Positions 50,404 through 58,736 of a DNA stretch of 64,000 nt are shown one piece after another. Below the pieces are notes generated by a model. It ran no database searches. It saw only the letters and a list, made by a program, of their open reading frames with translations, and was not told the origin of the DNA. The position numbers were made by a program, and so were the translations under genes. Position 1 is the stretch's first letter. Each line of letters starts with the position of its first letter. Origin of the DNA: Paraplanobispora siamensis (lineage in GTDB: Bacteria > Actinomycetota > Actinomycetes > Streptosporangiales > Streptosporangiaceae). Where the stretch lies: positions 38,930 to 102,929 of the forward strand of contig NZ_BOOJ01000043.1 of the NCBI RefSeq assembly GCF_016863175.1, read 5' to 3'.

Positions 50404-51297
50404 CTAGAGTACGGCGAAGAGTGCGTCGTTGAGGTGGTTATGCCGGAACGCGTAGCCCGTCCCCACCAGGCGCCGGGGTATCACGCGCTGCCCGGCCAGA
50501 ACGCCCTCCTGCGCGAACTCCCCGACCGCGGCGCGCAGCACCGGTCCGGGAACGGCCAGCGGCATCGTGGGCCGGTGCACGGCCCGGCCCAGGGCCTTGG
50601 TGAACTCGGCGTTGGTCACCGGCTCCGGCGCGGTCAGGTTCACCGGGCCCTCGACATCCCCGGTTCGCAGGAGGTGCCGTACGGCCTCCACCCAGTCGTC
50701 GACGGAGATCCACGACCAGTACTGCCCGCCCGAGCCCAGCGGCGCGCCCAGGCCGAGCTTGAAGATCGGCAGGATCCGGGGCAGCATGCCGCCCTCGCGG
50801 CTCAGCACCAGCCCGGTGCGCAGCAGCACCGTCCGGACGCCCGCCGCGGCGGCGACCTCCGCCTCGGCCTCCCACGCCCGGACCACCTCGGCCAGGAAGC
50901 CCTCGCCGGAGGGACTCGACTCGTCCACCTCGCGGTCGCCGGTGTCGCCGTAGTAGCCGATCGCGGACCCGGACAGGAACACCCCCGGCGGGGCCGACAG
51001 CTTCGCCAGCGCCGCGGCCAGCGTCCGGGTGCCCTCCACGCGGCTGCGCATCACCTCGCGCTTGTGCTCCTCGGTCCAGCGGCGGTCGCCGATGCCCGCG
51101 CCGGCGAGGTGGATCACCGCCTGCGCGCCCTCCAGGGCGGCCGGGTCGATGAGCCCCTTGGCCGGGTTCCAGAACGACTCGTCGCCGCCCTGCGGCGCCC
51201 GCCGCACCAGTCTGACCACCCGGGAGCCGTCAGCCCGCAACGCGCTGACCAGGGCCGAACCGAGCAGCCCCGAGGACCCCGTCACGATGATCGTCAT
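50404..51297 (-). CDS. TIGR01777-family epimerase (SDR39U1-like)
   Basis: 297 residues from the ATG at 51297 (TTG at 51306 possible). The extended SDR fold shows the nucleotide motif TGSSGLLGSAL (G-x2-G-x2-G), VIHLAGAGIGDRRW, the YYGDTGDREVDE segment with the catalytic Tyr, and the family-typical ending VLAGQRVIPRRLVGTGYAFRH. Function is unproven; it is a conserved neighbour of lipB and sucB (Rv2216 in M. tuberculosis). Probably an NADP-binding enzyme of small metabolite or sugar nucleotide chemistry. Confidence 0.85.
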   Translation of the reverse strand: MTIIVTGSSGLLGSALVSALRADGSRVVRLVRRAPQGGDESFWNPAKGLIDPAALEGAQAVIHLAGAGIGDRRWTEEHKREVMRSRVEGTRTLAAALAKLSAPPGVFLSGSAIGYYGDTGDREVDESSPSGEGFLAEVVRAWEAEAEVAAAAGVRTVLLRTGLVLSREGGMLPRILPIFKLGLGAPLGSGGQYWSWISVDDWVEAVRHLLRTGDVEGPVNLTAPEPVTNAEFTKALGRAVHRPTMPLAVPGPVLRAAVGEFAQEGVLAGQRVIPRRLVGTGYAFRHNHLNDALFAVL

Positions 51298-51385
51298 GTT
51301 CTCCAATGTAACCGACCTCCTCCCTCCCCTTCGGGAGGCGGGGTGCGCCGGTTGCCCGCCGCCGGGCCGGTCGCCCGGGAACGGG

Positions 51386-51418
51386 ACGGGCCGGTCCGCG
51401 GGATGCGGACCGGCCCGT
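51386..51418 (-). terminator. Terminator after sucB, perfect 14-bp stem
   Basis: ACGGGCCGGTCCGC (51386-51399) pairs with GCGGACCGGCCCGT (51405-51418) around the loop GGGAT, 17 bp beyond the sucB stop. Confidence 0.85.
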
Positions 51419-51435
51419 GGGCGTCGAGCGGAAGG

Positions 51436-52920
51436 CTAGGCGTTGAGGCCCAGCTGGTTCTCGAAGCGGCCCTCCTCCAGGCGGCGCTTGATCGTCACCA
51501 GGAAGCGGGCGGCGTCGGCGCCGTCGACCAGGCGGTGGTCGTAGCTGAGCGCGAGGTACACCATCGAGCGCACGGCGATGACCTCGCCCTCGGGGGTGTC
51601 CACGACGACCGGGCGCTTGACGACCGCGCCGGTGCCCAGCATGCCGACCTGCGGCTGGTTGAGGATCGGCGTGTCGAACAGCGCGCCGCGGCTGCCGGTG
51701 TTGGTCAGCGTGAACGTGCCGCCGGTGATCTCGTCCGGGCTCACCTTGTTGGCCCGGGTGCGCTCGGCCAGGTCGGCGATCTTACGGGCGAGACCGGCGA
51801 TGTTGAGGTCGCCGGCGTTCTTGATGACCGGGACGAGCAGACCGCGCTCGGTGTCCGTCGCGAAGCCGAGGTGCTCGGCGTCGAAGTAGGTCACCTCGTT
51901 GGTCTCGCTGTTGATCGTGGCGTTCAGCTTCGGGTGCTGCTTGAGCGCCTCGACGGTGGCCAGGGCGAAGAACGGCATGAACGAGAGCTTGACGCCCTCG
52001 CGCCGCTGGAACTCGGCCTTCGCCCGGTCGCGCAGCCGCGCGATCTTGGTGACGTCGACCTCGACCACGGTGGTGAGCTGGGCCGAGACCTGCAGCGACT
52101 CGACCATGCGCTTGGCGATGGTCTGCCGCAGGCGGGACATCTTCTCGGTACGGCCGCGCAGGGTGGTGTCCACCTCGACCGGCTCGGGAGCCTGGGCGGC
52201 GGCGGGCTGCGCCGGGGCGGCGGCCTGCGGGGCCGGAGCCGGGGCGGCCTGCGGGGCCGGGGCGGCGGCCCGCTCGCGCTGGGCGCGCGCGGCCTCCAGC
52301 ACGTCCTGCTTGCGGATGCGGCCGCCGACGCCGGTGCCGTTCAGGCTGTCGAGGTCCACGTTGTGCTCGCTGGCGAGCTTGCGGACCAGCGGCGTGACGT
52401 ACGGGCTCTCACCGGAGGACGGCGCGGGAGCCGGAGCGGGGGCCGCCGGCTGGGCCGGAGCCTGCGGGGCCGGAGCCGGGGCCTGGGGAGCCGGAGCGGC
52501 CTGCGGGGCCGGGGCGGGCTGCGGCGCGGGAGCCGGGGCCTGCGGGGCCGGGGCCTGCTGCGGGGCGGGCTGCGGGATCGAGGAGATCGGCGCCTGCGGG
52601 GCCGGGGCCGGCTCCGGCTCGGGCTGCGGAGCGGCCTGCGGGGCCGGCGCGGGCTCGGCCGGGGCGGCGGCGCCCTCGGTGGCGTTCTCGTCGATCAGAG
52701 CCAGCTCGGTGCCGACCTCGACGGTCTCGTCCTCGGCGACAATGATCTTCGTGAGGACGCCCGCCGCCGGGGACGGGATCTCCGTGTCGACCTTGTCGGT
52801 GGAGACCTCCAGGAGCGGCTCGTCGGCCTCGACGCGCTCGCCCTCCTTCTTCAGCCAGCGGGTGACGGTGCCCTCGGTGACGCTCTCGCCGAGCTGGGGC
52901 ATCTGTACGGACTTCGGCAT
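51436..52920 (-). CDS. sucB: 2-oxo acid dehydrogenase E2 (dihydrolipoyl succinyl/acyltransferase)
   Basis: 494 residues. One lipoyl domain (1-78, lipoyl Lys43 in STDKVDTEI), a long Ala/Pro/Gln linker (about 80-170, [13 protein letters not shown] repeats), an E3-binding domain (about 173-212, [14 protein letters not shown]) and the catalytic domain ending with [13 protein letters not shown] (catalytic His462 and Asp466). It transfers acyl groups within the 2-oxoglutarate or pyruvate complex; mycobacterial DlaT has two lipoyl domains, this one has one. It lies 36 bp after lpd, which encodes its E3 partner, and near lipA and lipB, which make its cofactor. Confidence 0.92.
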   Translation of the reverse strand: MPKSVQMPQLGESVTEGTVTRWLKKEGERVEADEPLLEVSTDKVDTEIPSPAAGVLTKIIVAEDETVEVGTELALIDENATEGAAAPAEPAPAPQAAPQPEPEPAPAPQAPISSIPQPAPQQAPAPQAPAPAPQPAPAPQAAPAPQAPAPAPQAPAQPAAPAPAPAPSSGESPYVTPLVRKLASEHNVDLDSLNGTGVGGRIRKQDVLEAARAQRERAAAPAPQAAPAPAPQAAAPAQPAAAQAPEPVEVDTTLRGRTEKMSRLRQTIAKRMVESLQVSAQLTTVVEVDVTKIARLRDRAKAEFQRREGVKLSFMPFFALATVEALKQHPKLNATINSETNEVTYFDAEHLGFATDTERGLLVPVIKNAGDLNIAGLARKIADLAERTRANKVSPDEITGGTFTLTNTGSRGALFDTPILNQPQVGMLGTGAVVKRPVVVDTPEGEVIAVRSMVYLALSYDHRLVDGADAARFLVTIKRRLEEGRFENQLGLNA

Positions 52921-52956
52921 GGTGTCTTCTCTCGCGCTTTCGAGTGAGGGCTTCGG

Positions 52957-54336
52957 CTAGTTGTGGACGTGCAGCGGCTTGCCGGCCAGGACGAGCATCG
53001 CCTCGCCGACGGCCTCGGACTGGGTCGGGTGGGCGTGGATGAGCTGGGCGACCTCGGAGGGCAGGGCCTCCCAGTTGTAGATCAGCTGGCCCTCGGTGAC
53101 GAGCTCGCCGATGCGGCGGCCCACCATGTGCACGCCGAGCACCGGGCCGTTCTTCTGGGCGATGACCTTGACCGCGCCCTGGGTGCCGAGGATCTGGCTC
53201 CTGGGGTTGCCCGCCAGGTCGTAGGTCGCCTCCACGATCTCGTAGCCGCGCTCCTGGGCCTGGGCCGAGGTGATGCCGACCGAGGCGACCTCCGGGTCGG
53301 AGTAGGTGATGCGCGGGATGCCGTCGTAGTCGATCGCGGGCGGGTTGAGGCCGGCGATGTGCTCGGCCACCAGGATGCCCTCGGCGAAGCCGGCGTGCGC
53401 CAGCTGCAGGGTCGGGATGAGGTCGCCGACCGCGTAGACGCCCGGGACGCTGGTCTGGCAGTGCTCGTTCACCACGACGGTGCCGCGCTCGATCGCGATG
53501 CCCGCCTCCTCGAAGCCCATGCCGGCGGAGACGGCGCCGCGGCCGACGGCCACCAGCAGCAGCTCGGCGTCGATGGTCTTGCCGTTGGCGAGAGTGACGA
53601 CCACGCCGTTGTCGGTGGTCTTGACGCCCTCGAAGAAGACGCCCAGCTCCTGCTTGATGCCGCGGCGGCGGAAGGCCCGCTCCAGCAGCTTGGAGCTGGA
53701 CTCCTCCTCCAGCGGGAGCAGGTGGGGCAGGGCCTCGACGATGGTCACCTCGGCGCCGAAGGAACGCCAGACGCTGGCGAACTCCACGCCGATGACGCCG
53801 CCGCCGAGCACGACCACCGAGGACGGCACGCGGTCCAGCTTGAGCGCGTGCTCGCTGGTGATGATCCGCTCACCGTCGATCTCCAGGCCGGGCAGCGACT
53901 TGGGCGCCGAGCCCGTGGCCAGCACGATGTTGCGGCCCTCGTAGATCGTGTCGCCCACGGCGACGCGGTTCGGGCCCGCGAGACGGCCCTCACCCTCGAT
54001 GATCGTGATGCCCTTGCTCTTGAGGAGGCCCTGCACGCCCTTCCAGGCGCGAGTGACGATCTTGTCCTTGAACGCGTGGACGGCGGGGACGTCGATGCCC
54101 TCGAAACGCGCCTTGACGCCGTAGGTCGCGCCCTCCCGGGTCTCGTCGGCGACCTCCGCCGAGTGCAGGAGGGCCTTGGTGGGGATGCATCCCCGGTGCA
54201 GGCACGTACCGCCGATCTTGTCCTTCTCGATCAGGGCGACCGTCTTGCCCAGTTCCGCCGCCCGGAGGGCACAGGCGTAGCCGCCGCTGCCCCCGCCCAG
54301 GATGACGATGTCGTAGGGGCCGCTGCCATCAGCCAC
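52957..54336 (-). CDS. lpdA: Dihydrolipoyl dehydrogenase (E3)
   Basis: 459 residues from the GTG at 54336 with AAGGAG eight nt upstream. It reoxidises dihydrolipoyl groups of E2 with FAD and NAD+. FAD site GGGSGGYACALRAAELG; redox-active disulfide Cys45/Cys50 in GGTCLHRGCIPTK; NAD-binding VVLGGGVIGVEFASVW; second FAD site YAVGDLIPTLQLAH; and the His-Glu pair in HAHPTQSEAVGEA. It is 36 bp upstream of the E2 gene in the same direction. Confidence 0.96.
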   Translation of the reverse strand: MADGSGPYDIVILGGGSGGYACALRAAELGKTVALIEKDKIGGTCLHRGCIPTKALLHSAEVADETREGATYGVKARFEGIDVPAVHAFKDKIVTRAWKGVQGLLKSKGITIIEGEGRLAGPNRVAVGDTIYEGRNIVLATGSAPKSLPGLEIDGERIITSEHALKLDRVPSSVVVLGGGVIGVEFASVWRSFGAEVTIVEALPHLLPLEEESSSKLLERAFRRRGIKQELGVFFEGVKTTDNGVVVTLANGKTIDAELLLVAVGRGAVSAGMGFEEAGIAIERGTVVVNEHCQTSVPGVYAVGDLIPTLQLAHAGFAEGILVAEHIAGLNPPAIDYDGIPRITYSDPEVASVGITSAQAQERGYEIVEATYDLAGNPRSQILGTQGAVKVIAQKNGPVLGVHMVGRRIGELVTEGQLIYNWEALPSEVAQLIHAHPTQSEAVGEAMLVLAGKPLHVHN

Positions 54337-54456
54337 AGGAATGCTCCTTGTCGGATTGGTATGCCACCGAGGTCTCGCTGTCGGCCCGGCCCCGGCAACC
54401 GCATCTTTTCACTTGTCCGCGCCACTCGTGCCCCGCTGCGCGGGGCGGATGCGGGC

Positions 54457-54490
54457 CCCGTCCGCCCCGCCGGGAAGCGGGGCGGACGGG
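54457..54490 (-). terminator. Terminator of pepA, perfect 14-bp stem
   Basis: CCCGTCCGCCCCGC (54457-54470) pairs with GCGGGGCGGACGGG (54477-54490) around CGGGAA, 5 bp past the pepA stop. Confidence 0.85.
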
Positions 54491-54495
54491 AGCGC

Positions 54496-55983
54496 TCAGC
54501 CCGCGTAACGCTCGGCGATGCCGACGAGGGTCCGGGTGATCGCACCCGTCCCGCCCTTCGGCGTGTAGCCGTGCGGTTCGCCCTTGTTGAAGGCGGGTCC
54601 GGCCATGTCGATGTGCGCCCACTTGACGCCGTCCGGCACGAACTCCCGCAGGAAGATGCCCGCGGTGAGCATGCCGCCGAAGCGCTCGGGGTGCAGGTTG
54701 GCGATGTCGGCGACGGGGGAGTCGAGGCCCTTGCGCAGCTCCTCCGGCAGGGGCATGCCCCAGGCGGCCTCGCCCTGCTCGCCCGCCACCGCGACGACCT
54801 CCTCGCGCAGCGCGTCGTCGTTGGCCATGACGCCCGCCGTACGCCAGCCGAGCGCGACGATCTGCGCGCCGGTGAGCGTGGCGATGTCGACGATCAGGTC
54901 GGGGTCGTCCTGGCCCGCCCTGGCGATGCCGTCGATCAGGACCAGGCGGCCCTCGGCGTCGGTGTCGAGCACCTCCACGGTCTTGCCCGCGAAGCTGGTG
55001 AACACGTCGGAGGGGCGCTGGGCGGTGCCGCTGGGCATGTTCTCCGCCAGGCAGAGGTAGCCGACCGCGTTGACCTTCAGGCCCAGCCTGGCGATCGCGA
55101 CGAGCGCGCCGAAGACGGCGCCCGCGCCGCCCATGTCCGACTTCATCCAGTCCATGGAGGCGGTCGGCTTGAGCGACAGGCCGCCCGAGTCGAAGGTGAT
55201 GCCCTTGCCGACGAAGGCGACGGTCTTGGCCGCCTCCGGGTGGCTGTAGGCCAGGCGGACCAGGCGCGGCGGGTTGACCGAGCCCTGGCCGACGGCCACG
55301 ATGCCGCCGTAACCGCCCTCCTTGAGGGCCGTCTCGTCGAGGACCTCGACCGACAGCCCGACCTCGGTGCCGGTCTGCTCGGCGATCTCGGCGAAGCGGG
55401 ACGGCCACAGGTCCGACGGCGGGGTGTTGACGAGGTCGCGGACCAGGGAGACGGAGGCCGCGACGGTGGAGGCGCGCTCGACGGCCGCCTCGGCGCCGTC
55501 GGCCCCGCTCAGCACGGTCAGCTCGGACACCGGGGTGACCTGCTGCTCGCCGGTCCGGTATTTGGTGAAGGAGTAGGCGCCGAGCAGCCCGCCCAGGGCC
55601 AGGGCGCCGGCCTGCTCCGCGGAGGCGGCGGGCAGGGCGAGCGCCACGCGGGCGGTCCCGGCCAGGGCGCGGGTCGCGACGCCCGCGGCGCGCCGGAGGG
55701 CCTCGGCGTCGTAGCCGCCCTCGGGGGCGTCGCCGAGACCGACGACGACGAGGAGCGGAGCGGTGAGGGCGCCGAAGGTCGGGACCTTGGCGATCTCGCC
55801 GGGCTTGCCCTTGACGCCCACTGCGTCGAGGGTCGCGGCCAGTCTGCCGCCGAGCGCCTCATCGAGCCCCTCGGCGCCGGGGGCGGCACGCAGGCCTTCC
55901 GGGCCGGTGTGGATCCCGACGACCAGCGCATCGGTGTCGAAAGAGACGACGTTGTCACTTGGGTTCAGCCGCACAGTGGTCAC
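54496..55983 (-). CDS. pepA: Leucyl aminopeptidase (M17) PepA
   Basis: 495 residues from the GTG at 55983; no ribosome binding site, and TAGCAT about 10 bp before it could be a -10 region giving a leaderless transcript. The M17 catalytic half has VGKGITFDSGGLSLKP and MKSDMGGAGAV (two-metal site) and the signature DTDAEGRLVLID, which differs from the consensus NTDAEGRL by Asp for Asn at the first position. The enzyme removes N-terminal residues from peptides in the cytosol and works as a hexamer. It is a conserved neighbour of the lpd-sucB genes. Confidence 0.93.
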   Translation of the reverse strand: MTTVRLNPSDNVVSFDTDALVVGIHTGPEGLRAAPGAEGLDEALGGRLAATLDAVGVKGKPGEIAKVPTFGALTAPLLVVVGLGDAPEGGYDAEALRRAAGVATRALAGTARVALALPAASAEQAGALALGGLLGAYSFTKYRTGEQQVTPVSELTVLSGADGAEAAVERASTVAASVSLVRDLVNTPPSDLWPSRFAEIAEQTGTEVGLSVEVLDETALKEGGYGGIVAVGQGSVNPPRLVRLAYSHPEAAKTVAFVGKGITFDSGGLSLKPTASMDWMKSDMGGAGAVFGALVAIARLGLKVNAVGYLCLAENMPSGTAQRPSDVFTSFAGKTVEVLDTDAEGRLVLIDGIARAGQDDPDLIVDIATLTGAQIVALGWRTAGVMANDDALREEVVAVAGEQGEAAWGMPLPEELRKGLDSPVADIANLHPERFGGMLTAGIFLREFVPDGVKWAHIDMAGPAFNKGEPHGYTPKGGTGAITRTLVGIAERYAG

Positions 55984-56071
55984 GTAAGGAGATGCTAGTC
56001 CTCGCCGCCTCGTATACGGAAACGCGGGTTCATCCTACCTATCGGTAGTCTTCGGAATGGTGCTAACCGGA

Positions 56072-56101
56072 TTGGCTCCATTTTCTCGATGGTGCTATTG
56101 T
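56072..56101 (+). promoter_or_regulatory. Promoter of the GntR gene
   Basis: TTGGCT (56072-56077), an 18-bp spacer and TATTGT (56096-56101) form a plausible -35/-10 pair. The start point would be near 56108, so the mRNA would begin at or just before the ATG at 56112. Confidence 0.55.
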
Positions 56102-56111
56102 CGATAGCACC
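56091..56111. promoter_or_regulatory. GntR operator overlapping the -10 element
   Basis: GGTGCTAT-N5-ATAGCACC is a perfect 8-bp inverted repeat that touches the ATG of the GntR gene and covers its -10 element. A half-copy GGTGCTA is at 56059-56065. Binding by the encoded GntR protein would block transcription of the whole module. Confidence 0.7.
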
Positions 56112-56459
56112 ATGTTGCTCACTCTGGATCTGAACGATCCCCGCCCGCTGCACGAACAGGTGGCCGGGGCGATCCGCCGCGCCATCGCCGACGGGTCCTA
56201 CGTGCCGGGGGACCGCCTGCCGCCCGCCCGTGATCTGGCGGGCGCGCTCGGCATCAACGCCAACACGGTGCTGCGCGCGCTGCGCGACCTGCGCGACGAG
56301 GGCCTGCTGGAGTTCCGCCGCGGTCGCGGCGTCAGCGTGCTCGGCCGTCCCGACGCCCACGCGGTGCTGGTGGAGGCGGCGCGCGAACTGCTCGCCGAGG
56401 CCGACCGGTACGGCTACGGCCCGGAAGAAGTGATCCACATCATCAGGGAGCTCTCATGA
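56112..56459 (+). CDS. GntR-family regulator, YtrA type
   Basis: 115 residues. The winged HTH fills residues 8-75 (LHEQVAGAIRRAIADGSYVPGDRLPPARDLAGALGINANTVLRAL in pieces), followed by a short dimerisation tail of about 40 residues, which defines the YtrA subfamily. No ligand domain is present. These repressors commonly control downstream membrane genes and themselves. There is no ribosome binding site; the promoter places the transcript start at the ATG. The TGA overlaps a 9-codon mini-ORF (56456-56485), and the DUF1648 and CPBP genes follow in the same direction. Confidence 0.9.
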   Translation: MLLTLDLNDPRPLHEQVAGAIRRAIADGSYVPGDRLPPARDLAGALGINANTVLRALRDLRDEGLLEFRRGRGVSVLGRPDAHAVLVEAARELLAEADRYGYGPEEVIHIIRELS

Positions 56460-56485
56460 CCACGCCCATCCACGCTTCCGGCTAG
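56456..56485 (+). CDS. Nine-codon mini-ORF coupled to the GntR stop
   Basis: ATG at 56456 overlaps the GntR stop (ATGA) and encodes MTTPIHASG before a TAG at 56483. YtrA-type regulator genes usually have the next operon gene coupled in just this way, so the mini-ORF may be a leader peptide or what is left of a lost gene. It is not in frame with the DUF1648 start at 56523. Confidence 0.35.
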   Translation: MTTPIHASG

Positions 56486-56522
56486 AACGCCCCCACCCCT
56501 CGAACGGGAGAAAAGAGGAAAC

Positions 56523-57575
56523 ATGCGCGCCTCCTCCACCGGCCGGAACATTCCGGCGCCGTCCCCGCCCGCGGACGGGCCGGTCCCCTCGCGGGGCCCC
56601 GCGATCGCGGTCGCCGCCGTCTGGGGCTCGCTCGTCACCGCGGTCATGGTCGCGGTGCCGCTGGCGCTCCGCGACCGCCTGCCCGACCCGATGGCGACGC
56701 ACTGGAGCGGGGGGTCGGTCCCCGACGACAGCAAGTCCTTCACCGTCAACCTCGTCGTCGACCTGACGCTGTGGGGAGTGGTCTGGATCGTCCTGCTCGC
56801 CGCCGCGCTGCACGGTGCGGGCCTGCGCACCCGGATCATCCGGATCAACTGGTGGGCGTTCCTGTTCGGCTGGGCCGTGTTCGCCCTCGGCGTCCAGGGC
56901 TCCACCCTCTACGCCAACCTCGACGCCGCGACCTGGCGGGAGGCGGAGCTGCCGCCGTGGATGATCTTCGCCGTGCTCCTCGCGGGCTTCGCGGTGGGAG
57001 CGCTCGCCGGATATCTCGGCCGGGGGGCGCCCGACCCCGCCACCGGACGCCCGGCGGGGCCGCCGCCGGCCCTCCGGCTGAGGCCGGGGCGGCACACGGT
57101 CTGGGTGAGCCGCGTCTCCAACCGCTGGCTGACCTCACTGGCCGTCGCGGCCCTGGTGGCGGCGCTGGTCGTCGCCGGGCTCATCATGGTGGGCGTGGCC
57201 GACACCCCCGCCGCCTGGTCCTTCCTCGCCGCCGCCGTCCCCATCGCACTGCTCGGCGTCGCCACGGCCACCGTCCGTGTCACGGTCGACCCCCGCGGCC
57301 TCCGCGTCGGCCTCGGCCCCTGGGGATGGCCCGCGCGCCGTACCCGCGTCGAGTCGATCGAGTCGGCCTGGGCCGAGCGGCGGACACCGGGCGAGGTCGG
57401 CGGCTGGGGGATCCGCGGCATCCCCGGCACCGGGCGGGTCACCCTCATGCTGCGCGCCGGTGACCATCTGGTCGTCCGCCGGACCGGGGGAGGGGAGTTC
57501 GCGGTCTCCGCCGACGACGCCGAACGCGGCGCCGCCCTGCTGAACGCATACATCGCCGAGGCCTCCCGCTCCTGA
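56523..57575 (+). CDS. DUF1648 (SdpI-like) membrane protein
   Basis: 350 residues from an ATG with GAGAAAAGAGG upstream. After a Pro-rich cytoplasmic start (1-26) come membrane segments at about 27-48, 77-98, 106-125 and 142-162, with the DUF1648 hallmark DRLPDPMATHWSGGSVPDD (P-D-x-x-x-x-H-W) between the first two. Further segments lie near 199-222 and 225-245, followed by a cytoplasmic PH-like part (VRVTVDPRGLRVGL). DUF1648 is the N-terminal domain of SdpI-type bacteriocin immunity proteins in Bacillus. A protective or envelope role is inferred. Confidence 0.8.
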   Translation: MRASSTGRNIPAPSPPADGPVPSRGPAIAVAAVWGSLVTAVMVAVPLALRDRLPDPMATHWSGGSVPDDSKSFTVNLVVDLTLWGVVWIVLLAAALHGAGLRTRIIRINWWAFLFGWAVFALGVQGSTLYANLDAATWREAELPPWMIFAVLLAGFAVGALAGYLGRGAPDPATGRPAGPPPALRLRPGRHTVWVSRVSNRWLTSLAVAALVAALVVAGLIMVGVADTPAAWSFLAAAVPIALLGVATATVRVTVDPRGLRVGLGPWGWPARRTRVESIESAWAERRTPGEVGGWGIRGIPGTGRVTLMLRAGDHLVVRRTGGGEFAVSADDAERGAALLNAYIAEASRS

Positions 57576-57683
57576 ACGCCCGCATCGCCGGGACCGGCGA
57601 CTCCTGCGCGCCGAGACCGCCGAGATCACCAGCTGAGATCGCCGAGAGCACCGGCTCCTGATCCGCCGCCTCTCCGCCCGCCG

Positions 57684-57737
57684 CCTCCCTTCCCCCCTCC
57701 CTTCCCCCGCCTCCCTTCCCCCGCCTCCCTTCCCGGG
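57684..57737. repeat. C-rich tandem repeat, G-quadruplex-capable on the minus strand
   Basis: Four copies of CCTCCCTTCCCC(CCG) start at 57684, 57696, 57710 and 57724, with 12- to 14-bp periods. On the complementary strand this is a run of at least eight GGG tracts with short loops, which satisfies G-quadruplex rules. It sits in the 216-bp gap between the DUF1648 and CPBP genes. Confidence 0.7.
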
Positions 57738-57791
57738 CTGCCCCGTCCCGGCCGGGAGGCCGTCTCCCCATGCCCGAAGAAAGGTGCCGTC

Positions 57792-58712
57792 GTGCCACGC
57801 CGTTACCCGGACCTGTGGTTGTTCCTGCTCGTCGCGTTCGGCCTGTCCTGGCTGCTCGCGCTGCCCCTCTGGGCAGGGGAGGTCGCCTTCGGCTCCCCGC
57901 CCGCCGCCGCGATCAGCGTGGCGATCATGTTCACCCCGGCGCTCGGCGTCCTGGCCGTCTGGCTGTACGGCAGGCGGCGCGGGCTCCCCGGCACGACCCG
58001 GCGCGAGTGGGCCGGGCGGACCGGTCTGACCCTGGGGGAGAGCAGGAAACGCACGATCGCCCTCTTCGCGCTCGCCTGGTTCGGCACCCCGCTGCTGACG
58101 GTCGCGGCGATCGCGCTCAGCGCCGCCCTCGGACTGCTCACGCTGGACCTCGACGGGCTCAGCCTGTACCGCCGGACTCTCACGCAGGCCGCCTCCGGAC
58201 AGGGAGTCCCCGACCCGGCGGTCCTGGCCGCGGTACAGGTCGTCTCGGCGGTGACGGTCGCCCCGCTGATCAACTCGATCGCCGCGTTCGGCGAGGAGTG
58301 GGGCTGGCGGGGCTGGCTGCTGCCGCGCCTGATGCCGCTGGGCACCGCGCGGGCGCTGCTGCTGTCGGGGATGATCTGGGGCGCCTGGCACGCCCCGCTG
58401 ACCCTGCGCGGCTACAACTACCCCGAGCTCGGGGCCTGGGCCGCGCCGATGTTCGTCGTCTTCTGCGTCGCCTACGGGGCGCTGCTCGGCTGGTTCCGGC
58501 TCCGCACCGGCAGCGTCTGGCCCGCGGTCGTCGGCCACGGCGCGCTGAACGCCTCGGCGGGCCTGACCCTGCTGCTGGGCGACGCCTCCGCCCCGCCGAA
58601 CCTCGCGGTCGCCGGGATCACCGGCCTGGCCGGCTCGGCCCTGCTGGCGGTGATCTCCGCGGCGCTGTTCGCCCGCCGGCCGGTACGGCCGTCCGCCCCG
58701 GTCACCGCCTGA
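57792..58712 (+). CDS. CPBP-family intramembrane metalloprotease
   Basis: 306 residues from the GTG at 57792 (AAAGG about nine nt upstream). About eight membrane segments. The CPBP/Abi motifs are present: FGEEWGWRGWLLPRL with the EExxxR site near residue 165, WGAWHAPLTL (H-x3-N/B-type His) and the last motif VGHGALNAS near 240. Members cleave CAAX-type or other membrane peptides, and several are tied to bacteriocin immunity. It is the third gene of the GntR-DUF1648 module and is convergent with cobS. Confidence 0.88.
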   Translation: MPRRYPDLWLFLLVAFGLSWLLALPLWAGEVAFGSPPAAAISVAIMFTPALGVLAVWLYGRRRGLPGTTRREWAGRTGLTLGESRKRTIALFALAWFGTPLLTVAAIALSAALGLLTLDLDGLSLYRRTLTQAASGQGVPDPAVLAAVQVVSAVTVAPLINSIAAFGEEWGWRGWLLPRLMPLGTARALLLSGMIWGAWHAPLTLRGYNYPELGAWAAPMFVVFCVAYGALLGWFRLRTGSVWPAVVGHGALNASAGLTLLLGDASAPPNLAVAGITGLAGSALLAVISAALFARRPVRPSAPVTA

Positions 58713-58736
58713 CCCGGGAGGTCCCGGGGCGGTCGG

